Source: Sequoia sempervirens (lineage: Eukaryota; Streptophyta; Pinopsida; Cupressales; Cupressaceae). From it: 64,000 bases of DNA. This document shows, in pieces, positions 12,437-26,260 of this stretch (positions are counted from its first letter, which is position 1; the number at the start of each line of letters is the position of its first letter). Location of the stretch: assembly GCA_007258455.2 (NCBI GenBank), contig VDFB02321274.1, positions 1 to 64,000 of the forward strand, in the 5' to 3' direction. The position numbers and the translations under genes were made by a program. The notes under the pieces were generated by a model. That model was given only the letters and a program-made list of their open reading frames with translations. It had not been told where the DNA came from and searched no databases.

Positions 12437-15400
12437 ATGAAGTTTTATGATGATCTAACTAATATTTTGCTTCTCCTTAATTCATTAAGGTACTTATTAT
12501 GTGTTCTTTGTGCAAGATTTATGGAAAGGGTTGAGAAGATTGACAAAGTAGGGAAAGGCACTAGCAAAGAATGAGAAGGAGAAGGAAAAAATGAAATATG
12601 AATTTCACATAGTGGAGTGTACCTCTAAGATTGCGATGCATTGGGAAAAAGTAACAGACACTGATTTGGGACAAATCAATATTGATGAATTCCGACAGCA
12701 GGTCTTGGTCCAGCCTAAGAATGAAAATGCATAGAAACTAAAGAAGACTCTGGAATTTTATATGACTTCCTATATTGTTTACCTATTGGTAGGAAATTTT
12801 CCATATAAGGGGTTGAAGTGTATAGGAAATATTAGATCAAGGAAAGGAAAAACTATTGTGTATGACTGCTATCAATGGTTGTAATACAAGAATTTCAAGA
12901 ACTATAAGTGGGTGAATGATGTCTTTATCATGCATATTCTTCGAACACTATCAAATGATTTCAGCAAAAGATTATCACATTGTGCTAAAGCTTTAATAAA
13001 GAACTTTGGGTACCGGTTCATCCAGTTCCCCAAGCTCACCTACTTAAGAATCAAAGCTTTCTTGGGGTTCCCATGTCAATTGCCTAGATATCCAAGTGAT
13101 AGGATAATTCTGATAGAGCTCACATGAAAATTACATGATTCACATATATTATTGCAATCAAAACATCATGTAGGAGTCCCTTATCCTATCACCTTTGGTC
13201 AAGGGTTATAGTCATATCTTACTGCCCTTTGTGTAGAATATTCAAAAAAGGAGATTTCAGAATATGATCTTGTGTTGCACACTGAACGAGGAAGCATAGA
13301 CCCTTGGGGGAAGCTAAAGAAATAGGTTGGTAGACAACACTCTCACAAAGCACATATCAAGGACTTTTGGAAAAACTGTGATGATGACCATGAGGTTCGT
13401 AAATGAATCTATATGAGAATGACAGTGAAATTCATAAGGACGCTTGATTTATTTGTTGTCCCATACCAAGTGGTAGAAGATGATAATACCCTTGATGAAA
13501 AGGAATTTAATGTTGTTGCCAAGGCTCCCTTACCATTAATTGATTGGTAGAGGATGAGGTAACAAATTTGGACACATTCATGTGCCTGGTGATGAAACAA
13601 ATGAAAAAGTGGCTAGATGATCAAGTGGCTCAATTAGAGCAATAGGGTGTTGAACTAACATATGGAGAATGGGAAGAAGAAAGGGCTCTAGAAAGTGAAA
13701 CAGAAAGTGGGGTTGAGGCTAGTTCATCAGGTGAAGCACTAAAATCTTTGCCATCCACTCAATCAAGAAAAAGAAAAGAAGTAGCGGAGAGACAATTGAC
13801 TAAAAAATGGTTTATACTAGGAAGACAATGGAAGGGCGAAGACTGCCAAAGAAGGCAAAGAAGACAAGAACCTTTATTCCTAAAATGGAGATGATAAAAG
13901 AAGATCCCTCTCCTCCCGAGGAAGATCCTAAACCACAATCACCTCCACCATCCACTGTGCCATCCATTTCCACTCCACCTCTACTTCCTGTATCATCCTT
14001 GCCTACTGTGGACATCTCAGTCCACCTCACCTCTGCTACCCCAACCACATTCGTGGTTGTGATTGACTCTTCCTCATCTACCTCATCTTCCCTGTCTTCC
14101 TCTTCGCTCCTAGCTCTGCAACCCATTTTCTCCACCTTTCCACCCACTATGTCCACTATCCCTTTGGTACCAACCACTTTGCCTGAGTCCTTGTAGCTTA
14201 TTTGCAAGATATGCCTCATAGTTTGTCAGATACTTTGTTGTCTTCAGAAGCAAAGCAATTGATGTCCCAAATGACTGTTGCACTACCAACTCCTCCTCCT
14301 ACTGAGCCACCCAAGATGGAAGCTATTGAGAACATATGGGAGGAAATGCAAAAGAAAGGGAAAGAACAGCTTGAGGAGATGGTCGGTATAGTTGAGGAGT
14401 CTGTGGGATTGGATACAAATGATGATTATTACAAACATGTAGATCAAGGATTGAAATTTTTTGACCTAAATGAAGAGGTTTTAGATGATGAAGGACAACA
14501 AACTCCAAAAGAGGGAGATTTCAGTGGGTTTGATGAGCACTTTAATGTGGAAGCATCCAATGAAGAACATGATAAGGAGCACAATGAAGAGGATATTCGA
14601 AATACAAACCCAAGTGAAGAGGAACGTCATTCGAAAAAGGAAGAGGATGAACAAAATGAAGAGGAGCTCCAGGAAATAGATAAAGATAAAGATCAGTGTG
14701 ATGAGGAAGCTCACTCAGAAAAGAGAGAAGATGATATGAGAAGGAATGAAGAAGAGGAAAATGTTGATGAAAGAAAGGTTGAATCTACTCAAGAAACAGG
14801 GGATGAGCATGATAAAGGGAAGGAAATAATACAAGAAGAGGAGCATGTTGAAGGAGAAAAGAACGTTGACGACACTCCAAAGCAGGGGGTGATGAGCCAT
14901 TGAAGGATCATGAGGACACTGAACATGAATTCGACACTACATCCTCTGATCAACAAACATAAATTTGTTTGTGGTTTGAGTAGAAATTGAGAAGTAAAGA
15001 TCTAGTATCATCACTACCTATTGTGGATATCTTAGTCCACCTCACCTATACCACCCCAAACACCTTTGTGGTTGTGATTGACTCTTCCTCATCTACCTCA
15101 TCTTCCCCATCTTCCTCTTTTCTCCTGGCTCCACAACCCATTTTCTCCACCTTTCCACCCACTATTTCCATTGTCCCTTTGGTACCAACCACTTTGCCCG
15201 AGTCCTTTGTAGCTTATTTGCAAAATATGCCTTAGAGTTTTTTGGAGACTTTGTTGTCTTCAAAAGCAAAGCAATTGATGTCCCAACTGACTGTTGCACT
15301 ACCAAATCCTCCTCCTCCTACTGAGCCACCCAAGATGGAAGCTACTAAGAAGATATGGGAGGAAATGCAAAAGAAAGGGAAAGAATAGCTTGAGGAGACC

Positions 15401-15804
15401 GTTAGTGTAGTTGAGGAGTCTGTGGGATTAGATACAGATGATGATTATTACAAACATGTAGATCAAGGATTGAAAATTGTTGACCTAGATGAAGAGGTTT
15501 TAGATGATGAAGGAAAAAAAACTTCAAAAGAGGGAGACCTCAGTGGGTTTGATGAGAACTTTAAAGTGGAAGCATCCGATGAAGAACATGATAAGGATCA
15601 CAATGAAGAGGATATTCAGGATACAAACCCAAGTGAGGAGGAACGTCATTCGAAAAAGGAAGAGGATGAACAAAATGAAGAGGAGCTCCAGGAAACAGAT
15701 AAAGATAAAGATCAGCGTGATGAGGAAGCTCACTCATAAAAGAGAGAAGATGATATGAGAAAGAATGAATAAGAGGAAAATACTGATGAAAGAAAGGTTG
15801 AATC
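12437..15804 (+). pseudogene. Truncated copy of the long unrecognised gene (unit a)
   Basis: Same gene as at 2001 with fewer lesions. The acidic part of the first module is open from 14202 to 14903 (233 codons, ending HHDTPKQGVMSH-like at a stop caused by one missing G relative to the copy at 36302). The basic stretch before the module contains KKAKKTRTF, which could serve as a nuclear localisation signal (inference). It ends at the unit junction inside module two. Stops occur early, for example after the PKNENA phrase, so no full product can be made. Confidence 0.78.
13990..15804 (+). repeat. Gene-internal ~1-kb modules, one full and one truncated (unit a)
   Basis: Module copies 13990-15004 (1015 bp) and 15005-15804 (cut by the junction). 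Each encodes a Pro/Ser-rich half and a half dominated by Glu, Asp and Lys with predicted coiled-coil character. The two are clearly diverged from each other but nearly identical to the matching modules in neighbouring units. Confidence 0.85.
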
Positions 15805-17687
15805 GAGGCCCTTCCCCTATTATAATAAAAAACATTCCCCATATAACCACCCAAAAATTAATTAAAATAATTAAAATATTTCTTTTATTCCTCACCAATC
15901 ATCTCATAACTATCTCCCAAAAATCAATTTCAAATTAAACAACTCTCAATTACTCTCTTCCCTCAATCTCTCAATTACCCAACCAACTTGATCCAAGCCA
16001 TCCATCTTTCATCAAATCTCTATTATTGATCTCCCTCCTCAAAAACCTATAAATCCACCATCCATGAACCATTTTGATATCCTAATTCCATGTATCATTA
16101 TGCTATATTTTTAATAATCAATCACCCTCATTACAATGCCATGTTGTTGGTTCAAGAAACCAAATTCATCATTTTGAGTAAACCCACCATCATGGTGCAA
16201 GAAATATCAATTGGGTAAAATGCATTATTTTTATTCATTATTTGTTGATTTTTACGCTTAAATAGAGGTTGCATTAAATATTGAATAGGATTTCAATTTT
16301 TATTGTTTGAATCTCGTTTTGTTCACATTTTTATGTAGAGTACTAATTTATTTATTGTAATCTCTTTCCAAGAAGTAATAAGCACATAAATTTTTAAATA
16401 TTTAGCCAATCTATAATTTGTGTTGAATCATTAGATTATTCATTGATCAAAAATTGATATCTTAGTATAAATAATAAATAAGATATCAACCATTAATTAA
16501 TAAATAATCCAACAACATAAAAATAAAATTTGGATTAGCCAAACATTTTAAAATACATGCACTTATTACCTCTGGAAAATATATTATGATTGTTAAATTA
16601 GGGAGGAAATCAATGGTGGGAAATGAAGATTTATTCCTTCACATTTTTAGGGAGGAAAAAAACTCTTAAAGTTTAAGCAATGTAAGTTGATTTATTTTGA
16701 CATGTAGAATTTTCTACAAAATTTATATAAAAATTGAAGGTTATTAGAACAATCATTTTATCAACTAAATACCCTTCATTAGACACTTGTAATCCATGCA
16801 TGAATCATCGTGATTTATCTATTGATCACATTGGTGGGTAGTCTGATTTACTCCTCATATTATAACAACAACATCAGAAGAGACATTAAAAAGGTTTATA
16901 AAGTGAATACTTTTCACAAATTATAGACAATACCTCAAATTATCCATGTAAACATATTTTTTTAATATTAGTACATGAACTCCATGCTACCTGTATTCTT
17001 TGTAACGATCAAATTTGATGCTCAGTATGCCCTAGGTTTTAGAGGGGCCATGAGAATAAAGAAGAGAAAGGAAAGTACAAGTGTTGTACATCACAACATA
17101 ATGTTGGTAAGTCATGTTTGATGGTCTTATCTTCATAGTAGAACTATGAGGTTTGTCTCTAACTTAGCCTACATTGGGGGCTAAAACACAACCCTTGAAA
17201 ATCTAATTATGCATAATTTATAAGGTAAATCATATCAAAATTTAATTTCAAAGAAAAGATGGCCCCTAAAATAAGTTAGTATATAATATTAATGGTACAT
17301 ACTCTTTAGAATTTTTATGTAATTATAAACTTTAGGTGGTTAGGCTCCAATCAGGCATCATTTACTATGGTGAAACAATTCAATTTAAGACTTTAATAAA
17401 ATACAATTTGGAAAATTTAACTAGTGTTAACTACATTTTTATCAAAATGTAGTGATTTAGTTTCCCTTATAACTTGTCATATTAGCCAAAAATGGATAAC
17501 TCAATTTGAACTATTTTCCATTCAAAAAAAACATAAAAAATATCTATGCATTTGACTTGGGAAGAAGTGATAAAGTAAATGATTTTATAAAGAAATATAC
17601 ATGATTTATACAAGTAAATGATAGTTTGAAGGAGACCACAATAAAATACAAGAAATGTGTTGATCTTGATTGGATAAAACAATAATT
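15805..17687. other. AT-rich segment C, early part, no gene seen (unit b)
   Basis: Nearly identical to 5361-7245 and interpreted the same way. No gene, LTR pair or RNA gene is visible. Confidence 0.5.
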
Positions 17688-18118
17688 TGACGTTGGAAAG
17701 TTAATCCTAGCTCATTTGAGTAAGGAAAAGTTCCCAAAAGGAACTTATAACATTAAAATGGAAAAATAATAGAACTTCTAAGATTTTGAAGAAGCTTGCA
17801 AGAAATATGTACAAGATGGAGTTTTTGGAAGGAGTAAATATCTTTGAAATCTTCAACAAATTGTCGATTTGTATCCTTATTATGAAGGAGAAACAAGTGG
17901 ATGTACAATTACAACTTTATAGTTTTCAATGGAGGATTGGGTACAATAGTTGCTTGAAAAGAAAATGGATGAAGTATAGAAGCGATGATTGACTCTAGAG
18001 TAACTGAGAGTACAAGAGGGAAAGAGTACAACAAATTAAATTAGTGAAATGGAATAACAAGACACCCAAAGATGTAACATGGTTGAATAAATCTAAAGCT
18101 ACTAAGCTTGGAATTTAA
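17688..18118 (+). pseudogene. Decayed chromovirus integrase C-terminus and chromodomain (unit b)
   Basis: Same fragments as at 7246 (KEKFPKGTYN, DLYPYYEGETSG, a chromodomain-like TPKDVTWLNKS), with the same disabling lesions. The lesions therefore predate the tandem duplication. Confidence 0.7.
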
Positions 18119-20209
18119 ATTCAATAGTTCATGAAATATCCATCAACATGAACTCATCGTTCATCTTTTTTATCTGATGTGTGTGATGTAGGAGCATTTG
18201 AATCAACAAGTGACTCACATCACTAAAAACATTATAGGTTACATTTGAATAAAAAAATAACTTTCTTTAGTTTTGGTTGCTTTTGTCTGTTTGGATTTCT
18301 TCATATTTGCATATTTAGAAGATTGGTATAGGTTGCCGCTAATTAGGTGCAAGTCATTATAGATTGGATACATGTTGCTATAGATTGGGTAAAAGTTGCC
18401 TGTAGGTGTTCTCTTCAGCTACATGCCTACTTGTAACTTTGATACAAATTAGTTGCAAGTTACCTACAAGTGAGCTACATGCTACAAGAGTCTTGAAATT
18501 TTGTGCCTAAATGGTAAAAGTCTCCCAAGAATATTTTTCCAACTTCCTTTTGGCCTTTGGGTGACATTCTTCTCCTAAGATTAATTTTGGAGTGATTTTT
18601 CATTCTATACAAATATATGATAAACAATGGAATAAATACAATGTGGTTATATATGCTTTGTAGAGTTGTAAGTTCATTGCTTCACTTGTTTTTGAGCAAT
18701 TTGAGTGCTCACAACATGATGTATGGGTTATGGAATTTGGTGTATGTAGTTTAATATCTTCTTGGAAATTATTAAACTTCCCCAAATGGTACCAAATAGT
18801 GCCTTTTTTTGTTCTAGCAATGCTAGGTCATCAAAATACCATCTTTTGGTATTTATTTGTGATATCAACTATGAATGTTCACCTTCCTTTATTTTTGCAG
18901 TTGTTCTTATTCTTTAGGATAATATTTTTCTTATAGAACAGCTTTTTGGTAGTAATTGGGGCATAATCTTGGGTAGCTAGATAACATTTCTTGTTTAGTT
19001 ATTGTGTGCCCAACACATGGAGCTTCTTTGACATCATGGAGTGGAAGTTATGGTTCAAGAAAAGGAATGCACAATTGAGTGAGAGTTTACATAAAAAAGT
19101 GGAATATTTGGGGAAAAAAGAGAGGTTGTGCTATAGTGGAAAGTGTGGGGAAAAAGCAGAGTAGAGACATCGGAAAATAGAGGGGGCGCAATATGATAGA
19201 GAATCATCCATATAGGAAAAGAGTAGTTCATTTTGATTCATTCACGTATTATGATGATAAGGCTCAAAGGAACATGTTTGTAAGCTAATCTAAGGTACAA
19301 TTCTCAATTTAATGCAATTATTGTTTGATTTTCTTGATGTGTATAACTATTGACAAGTGTTAGATTGCTAGGTTTAGGTCATTCTTCATTGAACACCCTT
19401 ACCTAAACTATATTATAAATGTCAACCACTACATTACCCTTGTTTGATATTACTTTTAGCAAAATAAATAGTTATAGTTAATAAATAAATTCAATAAAAC
19501 TTATGCTCTTAGAGTAGTTATATATAATGGATTATAAATTATATTAAGAAAATATCAAATGTTATTATATGAGGATTTAACTTGTCTGATTATACTTTTA
19601 TAACTTTTGTTTTGTTAAATAGGTTCGAGAAGCCTTATAAATATGAATAAGCTTCATAAATATGCAAAGGCTTTTCTATTGATTGTTGAGGGAGATGATA
19701 TAATTGTGAACTTTTATTTGTTTTGTTGTAATTAATATGTAGTATTAAGAGAACTAGTTTTCACAATTTATATTAGTAATTTATAAAATATTTTTTAAAA
19801 ATATATTAAATTTTAATGACTTTTTGGTTTAGTTTTGGACCATAATGTGGTTTATTATGAGAGATAACTTAGATAATATAATAAAGGTTGCAGATGCCAA
19901 ACTACATATATAAGTTCATAATGTTAAAAAAAATTGAGTTGTTAGAGAAAGATCAAAGGGGGTCAAAATAGAGTGAAATGATACAAAAAGTATTAGTTGT
20001 TTCACATTATTTTTGATAAGGTAAGCATGATTTATAAAGCATTGTACCCTTACACAAAAGGCCCCAAGGGCAAAGAGTTAAAGCAATAAAAAGTCCAAGG
20101 TCACAAGCTACAAATCGACCAGTAATAGTCAAGTCATTTGTTTAGTGTTAAGTTGAATAGCTTATAGAAAAACTTATCAAGGATCAAGTTTTGTTGGGTG
20201 CTTCTTACC
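18119..20209. other. Segment C, late part, non-coding (unit b)
   Basis: Matches 7681-9779 closely up to about 18660, then becomes a distinctly diverged version (for example TTGAGCAATTTGAG for TTGAACAATTTGAG). The hairpin of the late segment is conserved. No gene is recognised. Confidence 0.5.
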
Positions 20210-20845
20210 GAGAATGAGTCTAAGATTGCACTCCATTGTATTTGGATGAATTTAGTGGAATTCATGCCTTGGAAAAATTTGACAGATTATTTATCCCTTA
20301 TAAATTGAGTAGAGAATTGAGTAGAGGATTGTGTCATTGGACAAATTGGATGAGATGCATACCCTTTAAAAGCCAACGCTAGTATGTGGATGCATACTAT
20401 CTCTTATGGAATAGGCCATGACTATGCCTAAATGAATTTGGTGAAATTCCTATCCCTTATAAGTTAGGTTTGGGGTGCATATGCATATATGCCTTATGGG
20501 ATGAGGCTACGATTATGCCCAATTGAATTTGGTGGAATACATACTACCAAAGTTAGGATGTAAATGTATACTACCTCTTCTAAGATGAAGTCATGCTTAT
20601 GCCTAAATAAATTTTATGAAATGCATTCCCCTTATAAACTAAATATAACAAAATGAATATACATTGTAAAATGAGTCTAAAATTGTGCCTAATTTTTTTT
20701 TACAAGAGTACATGCTCCTTTGTACCACTTTCTTATAAAGTAATGCTAAGCTTTACAAACAAATTTTAAAGTAAATATCCCTTACAAGATGAATCCAAAA
20801 TTATACGAATTATAAAGTGGCACACATTTTTATACATGTAAGTTG
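20210..20845. repeat. Degenerate tandem repeat of roughly 80-95 bp (unit b)
   Basis: Same block as at 9780-10400, but with one early monomer shortened and other small indels. It ends where segment A begins. Confidence 0.6.
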
Positions 20846-20854
20846 TACAGTCAT

Positions 20855-21829
20855 TTTAGAGAGCTTGGATTAATACATAAATGTCTAATTCTCTACTATT
20901 ACAATAGGTAAATTATAACATTTTGATTAAGCATACATCTAAACTAGAAGTATTCATTCAGTTACTTTTCCGCATAGAGAACCAATCCATAAAAGTCACT
21001 TAAATATCAAACCTACCAATTATACCTCTAAATTATGAATCTTACTAAAGAATGTAATCCCCATTGAAATGATATGAAATGAAAGATTTGTAATAACGAG
21101 GCCAAAGCAACCTATGGGACCTAAGAGCAACACATGAACCTCTTAGGAATAGGGAAATAAAGCCTTATAAAATTTGTAATCTCCTCTCAAGATCTGTTCT
21201 TCGACAATGAATTTTGATCAAGAAGTTTGCATTTTTTCCTACCCTTTCCTCCTCAAACAAGGTGCTTAAATTGTCAAATTTCAAGGTGTCTTCCATAGGT
21301 GGTATGAATGTTGATGTACATTGATCACCCCATGACAAAGTGCCATATTGTTTCCACCACTCACCTATTGAAAAATCAACATATTCTCTTTTCCCACTCC
21401 TCTTTAGGTATCAACCATATGTCAATTTCACATCTAAGATGATGTGAACTAGTCCTTAATTGAGCTATCAACATTTTTCTTTCCACTTAATATCCACTCG
21501 TATGTAGGCTTTATCCTCATGGTTTTGTGTGGGGTTAAATTCTTTGATATAATAAGCTTTTTCTTGCCCTGTTTGTTTTTCCATGTTGTTGTGCATTACA
21601 CACACCCTGCTTGAGCTGAGGACCCCTTCTTTTGGTTTTGCTTTTCGTCGGGTTGGTTTGCATTTCTTTTTTCTTTTTTCCTTTGTCTATTGGCCTATTG
21701 CTCAAAGTTCCTTTAGATTTTGGATGTCTCTAGGAGGCCTAAACGATCTGCCAAAGTTTCATTAAGTTTGGGCAAGTTGAGAAAATTTTCTTGCGGGTTG
21801 TCGTCGTGCAGAAGTCAGGATTGTCTATA
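20855..21829. other. Segment A, no gene seen (third copy)
   Basis: Closest to positions 1-959 and different from the copies at 10420 and 31311. Segment A thus alternates between two versions along the array. Confidence 0.7.
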
Positions 21830-22850
21830 TCGTTTGTGTAAAAGTTGATGCGAGGATTTGTTTGTGGGATGCCATCATCCTGGCACAGTCAAACTTGGCA
21901 TTTGCACGTGTGGCATCAGCATTCCTTAGGCCCGCAACACCCTCGGCATCCACGTATTAGGTTTCCACAACTAGGGTTTTCGTTCGCGTGTTTTAAAAAA
22001 ATTGCATTTATTACTACATTTATTACCCATGATTCTATAAGGACCTTGTGGGAATTGCTATGCGGGAAGCTGTTTGCGGGAGGCCACCAACTTTAGGTTG
22101 TTTTGACAGTATATTTTCAAATGGCATCCGCCTCGATGGTTTTCGCACTAACACTTTCCACAAACCTTAGAAAAATGCATAAATGATAGTATCTTTAACT
22201 TTAATGCTTTCACATCCTTCATTTGAGTTCGAAGCACAGGATTTCAAGTGTTTAAATGCATGCGAATATCCCTTTGCAGGAAGCCACATGCAGATTGCCA
22301 ATGTCCACAAGCCGTTTTTATGGACTATCTTTAAGCAACATCTATATGACCGGCTTCCACACGGTAACTTTTCGCAAGACCTAAAATAGTGGAAATTCAC
22401 AAGTTTAATGCTTTGAAATTACTTTAATTTGATGTTCCCTCATGTAGAGTGTATTAATAATAAAAATTTGATAAGTGTGGAACAATTGCGAAAACTTCAT
22501 GGCAAGAAGCCATTTGCAGATTGACAAATCCTACAAGCCATTTTTACGGCATATAGTTAACTGGCATCCGCATTGACGACTTCCGCATTGAGACTTTCAA
22601 CATAACTCAAGATGAAAAATTCTACAAGTGTGATGCTCTTAAATATCTTTGATTCATATTTTCCACGTGCCTAAATGCATTTACATCAAAATAACTTAAT
22701 GATTTTCTAATGCATAAATCTTAGTGCGGGATGCCATTTGCGGAATGTCATTGCATCGTCGCCACTGCCGACAACTTCTATGTTGACGGCTTCCGGATTG
22801 ATGGCACCCGCAAAATGATGGGACCCACAAATGGCTAGAATTATCTAGAA
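21830..22850. repeat. Field of ~222-bp monomers (third copy)
   Basis: As in the other units, but at about 22735-22812 this copy keeps a longer monomer end (GCCACTGCCGACAACTTC and GACGGCTTCCGGATTG) that the copies at 1857 and 12295 have lost. The left LTR-like block at 33180-33260 has the same longer form, so this is the ancestral state. Confidence 0.7.
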
Positions 22851-22893
22851 ATGGGTGAATCTAATGATTCCTCTTGGACATCTGATGCATTTA

Positions 22894-25800
22894 ATGAAGT
22901 TTTATGATGATCTAACTAATATTTTGCTTCTCCTTAATTCATTAAGGTACTTATTATGTGTTCTTTGTGCAAGATTTATGGAAAGGGTTGAGAAGATTGA
23001 CAAAGTAGGGAAAGGCACTAGCAAAGAATGAGAAGGAGAAGGAAAAAATGAAATATGAATTTCACATAGTGGAGTGTACCTCTAAGATTGCGATGCATTG
23101 GGAAAAAGTAACAGACACTGATTTGGGACAAATCAATATTGATGAATTCCGACAGCAGGTCTTGGTCCAGCCTAAGAATGAAAATGCATAGAAACTAAAG
23201 AAGACTCTGGAATTTTATATGACTTCCTATATTGTTTACCTATTGGTAGGAAATTTTCCATATAAGGGGTTGAAGTGTATAGGAAATATTAGATCAAGGA
23301 AAGGAAAAACTATTGTGTATGACTGCTATCAATGGTTGTAATACAAGAATTTCAAGAACTATAAGTGGGTGAATGATGTCTTTATCATGCATATTCTTCG
23401 AACACTATCAAATGATTTCAGCAAAAGATTATCACATTGTGCTAAAGCTTTAATAAAGAACTTTGGGTACCGGTTCATCCAGTTCCCCAAGCTCACCTAC
23501 TTAAGAATCAAAGCTTTCTTGGGGTTCCCATGTCAATTGCCTAGATATCCAAGTGATAGGATAATTCTGATAGAGCTCACATGAAAATTACATGATTCAC
23601 ATATATTATTGCAATCAAAACATCATGTAGGAGTCCCTTATCCTATCACCTTTGGTCAAGGGTTATAGTCATATCTTACTGCCCTTTGTGTAGAATATTC
23701 AAAAAAGGAGATTTCAGAATATGATCTTGTGTTGCACACTGAACGAGGAAGCATAGACCCTTGGGGGAAGCTAAAGAAATAGGTTGGTAGACAACACTCT
23801 CACAAAGCACATATCAAGGACTTTTGGAAAAACTGTGATGATGACCATGAGGTTCGTAAATGAATCTATATGAGAATGACAGTGAAATTCATAAGGACGC
23901 TTGATTTATTTGTTGTCCCATACCAAGTGGTAGAAGATGATAATACCCTTGATGAAAAGGAATTTAATGTTGTTGCCAAGGCTCCCTTACCATTAATTGA
24001 TTGGTAGAGGATGAGGTAACAAATTTGGACACATTCATGTGCCTGGTGATGAAACAAATGAAAAAGTGGCTAGATGATCAAGTGGCTCAATTAGAGCAAT
24101 AGGGTGTTGAACTAACATATGGAGAATGGGAAGAAGAAAGGGCTCTAGAAAGTGAAACAGAAAGTGGGGTTGAGGCTAGTTCATCAGGTGAAGCACTAAA
24201 ATCTTTGCCATCCACTCAATCAAGAAAAAGAAAAGAAGTAGCGGAGAGACAATTGACTAAAAAATGGTTTATACTAGGAAGACGGTGGAAGGGCGAAGAC
24301 CGCCAAAGAAGGCAAAGAAGACAAGAACCTTTATTCCTAAAATGGAGATGATAAAAGAAGATCCCTCTCCTCCCGAGGAAGATCCTAAACCACAATCACC
24401 TCCACCATACACTGTGCCATCCATTTCCACTCCACCTCTACTTCCTGTATCATCCTTGCCTACTGTGGACATCTCAGTCCACCTCACCTCTGCTACCCCA
24501 ACCACATTCGTGGTTGTGATTGACTCTTCCTCATCTACCTCATCTTCCCCATCTTCCTCTTCGCTCCTAGCTCTGCAACCCATTTTCTCCACCTTTCCAC
24601 CCACTATGTCCACTATCCCTTTGGTACCAACCACTTTGCCTGAGTCCTTGTAGCTTATTTGCAAGATATGCCTCATAGTTTGTCAGATACTTTGTTGTCT
24701 TCAGAAGCAAAGCAATTGATGTCCCAAATGACTGTTGCACTACCAACTCCTCCTCCTACTGAGCCACCCAAGATGGAAGCTATTGAGAACATATGGGAGG
24801 AAATGCAAAAGAAAGGGAAAGAACAGCTTGAGGAGATGGTCGGTATAGTTGAGGAGTCTGTGGGATTGGATACAAATGATGATTATTACAAACATGTAGA
24901 TCAAGGATTGAAATTTTTTGACCTAAATGAAGAGGTTTTAGATGATGAAGGACAACAAACTCCAAAAGAGGGAGATTTCAGTGGGTTTGATGAGCACTTT
25001 AATGTGGAAGCATCCAATGAAGAACATGATAAGGAGCACAATGAAGAGGATATTCGAAATACAAACCCAAGTGAAGAGGAACGTCATTCGAAAAAGGAAG
25101 AGGATGAACAAAATGAAGAGGAGCTCCAGGAAATAGATAAAGATAAAGATCAGTGTGATGAGGAAGCTCACTCAGAAAAGAGAGAAGATGATATGAGAAG
25201 GAATGAAGAAGAGGAAAATGTTGATGAAAGAAAGGTTGAATCTACTCAAGAAACAGGGGATGAGCATGATAAAGGGAAGGAAATAATACAAGAAGAGGAG
25301 CATGTTGAAGGAGAAAAGAACGTTGACGACACTCCAAAGCAGGGGGTGATGAGCCATTGAAGGATCATGAGGACACTGAACATGAATTCGACACTACATC
25401 CTCTGATCAACAAACATAAATTTGTTTGTGGTTTGAGTAGAAATTGAGAAGTAAAGATCTAGTATCATCACTACCTATTGTGGATATCTTAGTCCACCTC
25501 ACCTATACCACCCCAAACACCTTTGTGGTTGTGATTGACTCTTCCTCATCTACCTCATCTTCCCCATCTTCCTCTTTTCTCCTGGCTCCACAACCCATTT
25601 TCTCCACCTTTCCACCCACTATTTCCATTGTCCCTTTGGTACCAACCACTTTGCCTGAGTCCTTTGTAGCTTATTTGCAAAAAATGCCTTAGAGTTTTTT
25701 GGAGACTTTGTTGTCTTCAAAAGCAAAGCAATTGATGTCCCAACTGACTGTTGCACTACCAAATCCTCCTCCTCCTACTGAGCCACCCAAGATGGAAGCT

Positions 25801-26260
25801 ACTAAGAAGATATGGGAGGAAATTCAAAAGAAAGGGAAAGAATAACTTGAGGAGACAGTTAGTGTAGTTGAGGAGTCTGTGGGATTAGATACAGATGATG
25901 ATTATTACAAACATGTAGATCAATGATTGAAAATTGTTGACCTAGATGAAGAGGTTTTAGATGATGAAGGAAAAAAACTTCAAAAGAGGGAGACCTCAGT
26001 GGGTTTGATGAGAACTTTAAAGTGGAAGCATCCGATGAAGAACATGATAAGGATCACAATGAAGAGGATATTCAGGATACAAACCCAAGTGAGGAGGAAC
26101 GCCATTCGAAAAAGGAAGAGGATGAACAAAATGAAGAGGAGCTCCAGGAAACAGATAAAGATAAAGATCAGCGTGATGAGGAAGCTCACTCATAAAAGAG
26201 AGAAGATGATATGAGAAAGAATGAATAAGAGGAAAATACTGATGAAAGAAAGGTTGAATC
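22894..26260 (+). pseudogene. Truncated copy of the long unrecognised gene (unit b)
   Basis: Nearly identical to the copy at 12437. The acidic frame is open at 24659-25360 (233 codons). Near 25922 a TGA replaces a Gln-like codon and one A is missing at about 25975, which moves the second module out of frame. The gene is cut at the unit junction. Confidence 0.78.
24447..26260 (+). repeat. Gene-internal ~1-kb modules, one full and one truncated (unit b)
   Basis: Module copies 24447-25461 and 25462-26260, matching those of unit a in order and length. The truncation is at the same base, as expected if it was made once and then copied. Confidence 0.85.
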